Origin: Trichopria drosophilae
Lineage: Eukaryota > Arthropoda > Insecta > Hymenoptera > Diapriidae
Assembly: GCA_030407085.1 (NCBI GenBank)
Contig: CM059584.1
Span: forward strand, 8,990,001 to 9,054,000
Length of the DNA stretch: 64,000 nucleotides
Direction: 5' to 3'
Part shown: positions 59,431 through 64,000 of the stretch, piece by piece
Position numbering within the stretch: position 1 is the stretch's first letter
How the letters are laid out: each line of letters begins with the position of its first letter
Made by a program: the position numbers and the translations under genes
The notes under the pieces: model-generated
Told to the model about the DNA's origin: nothing
Databases searched by the model: none
The model's input: the letters and a program-made list of their open reading frames with translations, nothing else

Positions 59431-61716
59431 AGACTGTATTTTCACATTCTGCAACACCACAAACTATAAATTCCATTGGTTTTTATATAAATCTGTTAAG
59501 ATTTGCGCCAAAATGGGAAGAAAAACCAGCAAAATAATGCTGACAAACAGTAAATTTAACAGTTGATATAGGCAGTGACTATTTGGCTTTGACGCCTCTA
59601 AAAAATGTTTATATTAAGAGTGCTCAAGATTATTTTTGTACCAAAAATTGATTAATGGGATCGCTGTGTCTAAATAAATAATTTAATATCATTTAATTAA
59701 ATTTTATACTCATTAGGAGTACAAATTATTTTCAGCAAATTTTAACCTGAATAAAGCTACTCAAGGTGTTATTATTACTAAATTTTGGACAATTAGTTTA
59801 TAGTTGTCAAATAGGGTATTTTAAAGTGTATGCCCTGATCCAATTTTCATAGTGACACAAAAAGAGCGAAAAGTAAACGCTTCGAAGGGAATTCTTAATC
59901 ATTTGTAGTAATTAATCAATTATATTAATTTTGTTATAAATCCGACATAGTCGTAATGTACAAAAGACTTTGAAATATATTCGAGACTGTAAAACGAATA
60001 ATATCATATCTTAAAAATTTGGAAAAGTCACAAATGTCTTTGACATCCAATCACCAGTCAATTAAAATAAATTGTTTAACTGTCCGGGTAAAAATGCTCA
60101 CAGATAATTTGGCATTAAGTTTTGCCATGTTAAGTCAGTAAAAAAGGACCTTTACTCGTCCGGTTAGTATCAGAAATTCTTAAAAAATTAACACCTCTTT
60201 TTAAGGAAGTTTACTATAAATAAAAAATATCTGACTTCAAACGCGGAATAATATGGTTATTTTTATGGGAACCTTTCTTTTTCCTTATTATAACACGAAA
60301 TGCATAATTGCCCGACAGTCGATTTTCCACAAGCAATCCATGTGTAAACAAATAACTGCACAATTTCAAATCGTAAACTTACGTACGTAAATGAAAAACA
60401 TACGTGTAAAATTACTCGCTATAAAATTTATCTTTAACTGTCAGAGGATGCATCGTAATATTGACTTTCGGAGACTTATTTTCGTGTGTTTTTATTGTCA
60501 GCCGAGTTTTGCAAATATATTTATGAAGTCTCAATTCCTGTTTGTAAACTTCTCAGTGATCACTTATGTTTCATGGCGGTTACGATTTGTTTCAAATTTT
60601 ATTCGCACTTTATTTTTTGGGGCATTTTGAATACCGGACATTTTCTATAAAGTGTATTAGTTATTTATGAAATATATCCTACATTTTATAAAGTTATTGT
60701 ACAGAATTAATCGCATTATTTAAATACACGAAAATTTTTTATCAATAACATGTAACCAAATTGAAAATCAATTAAAAATATTAGTGTTCACTCGCTCAGA
60801 AACTTCTATCTTTTGACGAGTTTGTTATTCCTTAGTACTCGTTCGTTTACTAACAGCTTTTAGTTATAATATAAAACGAGTTCGTATTGTAGCTTTTTGA
60901 GTGAAAATTTTGCGCTTACGAGGACATCCATAATGTAACATAACCAGAAACTGGAAGAAAGATTAGCGCTTATGAGAACATTCCCTATGTAACTTACGGG
61001 GGAAAGTACAAAGAGAGAAAAAAAAGGCTAATGGAACCATGAAGAAAAGGTAGAAATGATTATAACATTTCATAATAGTATCATTAACATCGCGAAAAGT
61101 TGTAGTTGATAGCATCTTATTTTTATAATTCATAATATTTTAAAATATAACATAAAATAATTACTTTTTATTATAACAAGTAGTTATTTTCTTAAGGTGT
61201 ATTTGTAGTACATGAATGGTTTAATATTAAATTAAAAAAAGTTCTGAGGTACACAGAGAGAACGAAAAACTAGGGCAAGAAATAAAAGATCTTTTTGATT
61301 TTTTATGCACGTAACTAAGTGTGAACTGTGTTGGCCATTTTTGAAACCCTTTAATTTAATAGTTATCATCGTTTAATCTCTTTCACTAAATTTATTTTTG
61401 TAGTCAAAAATATTTCAAGTGAGTAACTGTAAAGCTATGGTACATTTGAAGTTATGTACTATGCTGCATATTTCAGTATCTGGAAATAGTAAACGGAACA
61501 ATATTTTTGTTTTGTTTTACTATGGAAGTGATTAATTTAACTATTTTTTATAATAAAGTATTTTACTTTTCTAAAATAGTTCCATTAACGTTTTTCGTTC
61601 TCTAGTGGAGAAGGGGGTTCCTTAAATATGTAAAAAGTGAAAATGAGTATTATAAAAACATCGACACTCACCATATGTCAGACGAAATATTAATAAATAA
61701 CATTTTTAACACTTTG

Positions 61717-61869
61717 GGCGCGAAGTTCGATTTCGCGCCCTACGGCGAAACATTCGGGCTCTAATTATCGAGCTGCACGCCCGTCGTATTAAAAAATTTC
61801 GGTTCATTTCGGTCCGAAAATTCGAAAATTCCGGTCTCGGTCGATACTCTACAATAGAACATCCCTGAA
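61717..61869. mobile_element. Fragment with GC-rich hairpin and CAGGGATG-type end
   Basis: GGGCGCGAA..TTTCGCGCCC forms a strong hairpin at 61717-61742. Further right, read on the - strand from 61869, the sequence begins CAGGGATGTTCTATTG and continues through GACCGAGACCGG. CAGGG-starting ends are characteristic of hAT transposons. No partner end was found in the window, so this is called a fragment at best. Confidence 0.4.
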
Positions 61870-63804
61870 GTGTTAGTAACGTCTATTTTTGTGGTGATTA
61901 TGAGACTATAACATCTTCATGTGATAGTTTTTCATTAATGATAGTCAAAAACTTGGAGTCATTAACGCATTACAATTTTTTATTACACGACCCTTTCCCG
62001 AACGGTAGCTACTCTACACGAAAGAAAGTTTATGCGGTGCCCAACCATTTTTGAGATACAGACTTTTGGGTTGATCGTTTGTACATACCAGTAGAGTTAT
62101 ATTCAGTACAAATCAGGGTTACGTTCAGCACGAACTTCCAGGTTTATTTTGAGCAGAAATCTGGATTATGTGAAACCAAAACTATTTCTTTTCGTGTACA
62201 GGTCACCGGAATTCAGCTGAAAAATTGAGTTTCTAAAGACAAAATAATAAAAAATTCTAATTTAAGCAGAAATTGAATAAGTGTTTAACATTGCATTAAG
62301 TTTTATACACTAATTCATTTTATAGAAAAAATTCAGTTGCCGACAATGGTTTAATTCTATCGAGAAACTGGATACTAATTTTGAAAATTCAAAATTGGAC
62401 GACGAAAATGTGAAAGTTACTTGCTCCAAAAAAACTGTTTCTGGAACGTTACTTTCACAATTAAAAATATTATACAACATACCTTACAATAACTATTTTT
62501 ACTATTTTCATTAAGAGAATATTTTCGTTTAATTCAATTTAATTTCATCGTTCATAGATCAAATCATTCAAAATCTAAGAATTCAGAATCACAATTATCG
62601 ACCTCAAAAACTCTATAGAACTCTGCTTCTTGAAAATTGGATCATTAGAAATATATGTATGGAAAGTTCCAAGAGATATAATAATCATATATGTAGAATT
62701 CCACAGAAATTTAAAAATTGCAAGTACTGGCATGAAAATCATAGAAAATGCAGGCTAAATCTATTTGTATTATTATGGTATAGTGAAAGACGACAAATAT
62801 CAACAAATTTTATAGGATGCATCGTAGGATTGTAAGATTATCATCGCATAAAAAGATCAGAACAGACTATAATTCCAGATTTTGTACGACTATACTCTAG
62901 AATTTTAATTAGTTGCGGTCTTTTAAACAAAACAATTTTCATCCGAATAATTTGAAATCGACATATTGTCATTTTTTGAGATAGTATTTAGTAGAATATT
63001 AATCGTTTTAGTTAGTGCCTGTTTCAGTCTCTACTTTGTCGGAAAAAAATCCTTTGGCAAAGAAAAACAAGATAAAAGCATTAAGTGTCCAAATATTTGC
63101 AATATTATTCAATAAGAAAGTAGTATTCGAAACAAGGGAGTAAAGTTGGTCTTTACGCACCGCAGTTTAATATGCGATTAGTTGAACCACTTTTATTATA
63201 TCGAACACTTTTGTTTTATAGTATGCGTAACATTTGTGCTTCTTTTTCAGGTGCGTAAATTAGAACTATGAAAAAGAAAGTGTTTTACTGCTGGCACAAT
63301 TACAACTTCATAATTTCATTACAAATTTTACCACTTTGTTGGTATTGAAATGCTTCATTTCGTTGACATTTCATCTATCATACAGACTTGTGACCAATGA
63401 ACGATGTTTATGTTTCACAGACCATTGTCCGCAATCGGGTCCGATTTCTCCACAGTGGTACCAAATACGAATAAAGATATTAAAATAATCTTACCAACAA
63501 TATATTAATCGTTTATTTTTGGTTATGTATTAAAGCTTTTTATGTTATTCTTGAGAATATTTTCAGAAACCTTATATTGTTATTTGATCATGATCGTGTC
63601 GTGTTATATATGTTACTTTACTAACTATACTATACCTATGTTAATTGAGGCTTCAAAAATTTGAAAAAAGTTTAGTGAAGTAGTCGAGAATGTTTTTTGA
63701 AAATATAATAATTCGTTGAAATCTATTCATTCTTAAAAAGTTTTAAAATACGACAAGAAGAAAATTTGAAACAATAATTCAAGTTATTCAACAAACTATT
63801 TTTC

Positions 63805-63918
63805 CCTAATAGTATGCCCAGGAAATCCGTATTTCCCGCATACTATTAGGAAATAGTACATTTCGTTACTAGTGAGGGAAATGCGATTACACGCACGAGT
63901 AAAGAAATGTACTATTGC
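63805..63918. repeat. Two adjacent palindromes
   Basis: CCTAATAGTATGC (63805-63817) and GCATACTATTAGG (63838-63850) are perfect 13-bp arms. Immediately after, AATAGTACATTTCGTTACT (63852-63870) pairs with AGTAAAGAAATGTACTATT (63898-63916) at 18 of 19 positions. ATGTACTATT recalls the ends of elements near 25760 and 46160. Confidence 0.7.
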
Positions 63919-64000
63919 AAGTTTAAATATTTCTTACTAATCCCAGACAATACGGCTTTCTCTCTTTTGCAATATAAAATTAAATATTATATCCCAATAT

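Larger units (their letters stand above)
59076..64000. other. AT-rich upstream region without a recognised gene
   Basis: There are no open frames resembling proteins. It contains minisatellite-like units near 59160-59430 (CCAATATGGCGnATGAATTTT twice), a possible hAT-like end at 61717-61869 and twin palindromes at 63805-63918. The stretches 59430-61700 and 61900-63790 hold nothing that I can name. Confidence 0.6.

Overview
The window is eukaryotic and comes from an insect genome. The introns are long, the splice sites are canonical, the DNA outside exons is very AT-rich and full of small inverted-repeat elements, and there is one non-LTR retrotransposon. Both protein-coding genes have typical insect relatives. 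A hymenopteran is my best guess, held with low confidence.

Left part (1 to about 14,000). This is a comparatively GC-rich, low-repeat locus holding the 3' portion of an NK-class homeobox gene on the + strand, best matched to NK7.1. Two coding exons are visible, 3678-3937 and 12979-13776. A 9.0-kb intron splits the homeodomain between residues 44 and 45. The 5' end of the gene was not found. Upstream lies a 0.9-kb degenerate GTCATC array. The intron holds GC-rich blocks with homeodomain-type sites (candidate enhancers) and one small inverted-repeat element.

Middle and right part (about 14,000 to 58,200). After an 8-kb repeat-filled, AT-rich intergenic stretch, a proton-coupled oligopeptide transporter gene (SLC15/POT/PTR2 family) runs on the - strand. 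Nine coding exons were reconstructed at nucleotide level. They join in phase into 2,034 nt, or 677 aa, with intact PTR2 signatures and the ExxER motif. The gene spans 36 kb because its introns are packed with transposon-derived DNA. Intron 2 holds a 5.2-kb non-LTR retrotransposon (40501-45694) with a perfect 13-bp target-site duplication; each of its two ORFs is broken by a single nonsense codon at an expected tryptophan. The two genes are convergent and share no obvious pathway.

Right end (58,160-64,000). This is the upstream region of the transporter: a GC-richer stretch that may contain the promoter, then AT-rich DNA with repeat fragments and no recognisable gene.

The most unusual signal is a family of fold-back elements in the transporter introns (22813-23331, 38601-39430, 53625-53814, and a single end at 37850-37930). 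Their arms are tandem arrays of degenerate 14-19 bp words. The word differs between loci, but the ends share a common layout (GG, six variable bases, then GAC or GTC), and two copies have perfect 8-bp target-site duplications. One copy starts 42 nt upstream of an exon, close to its 3' splice site.
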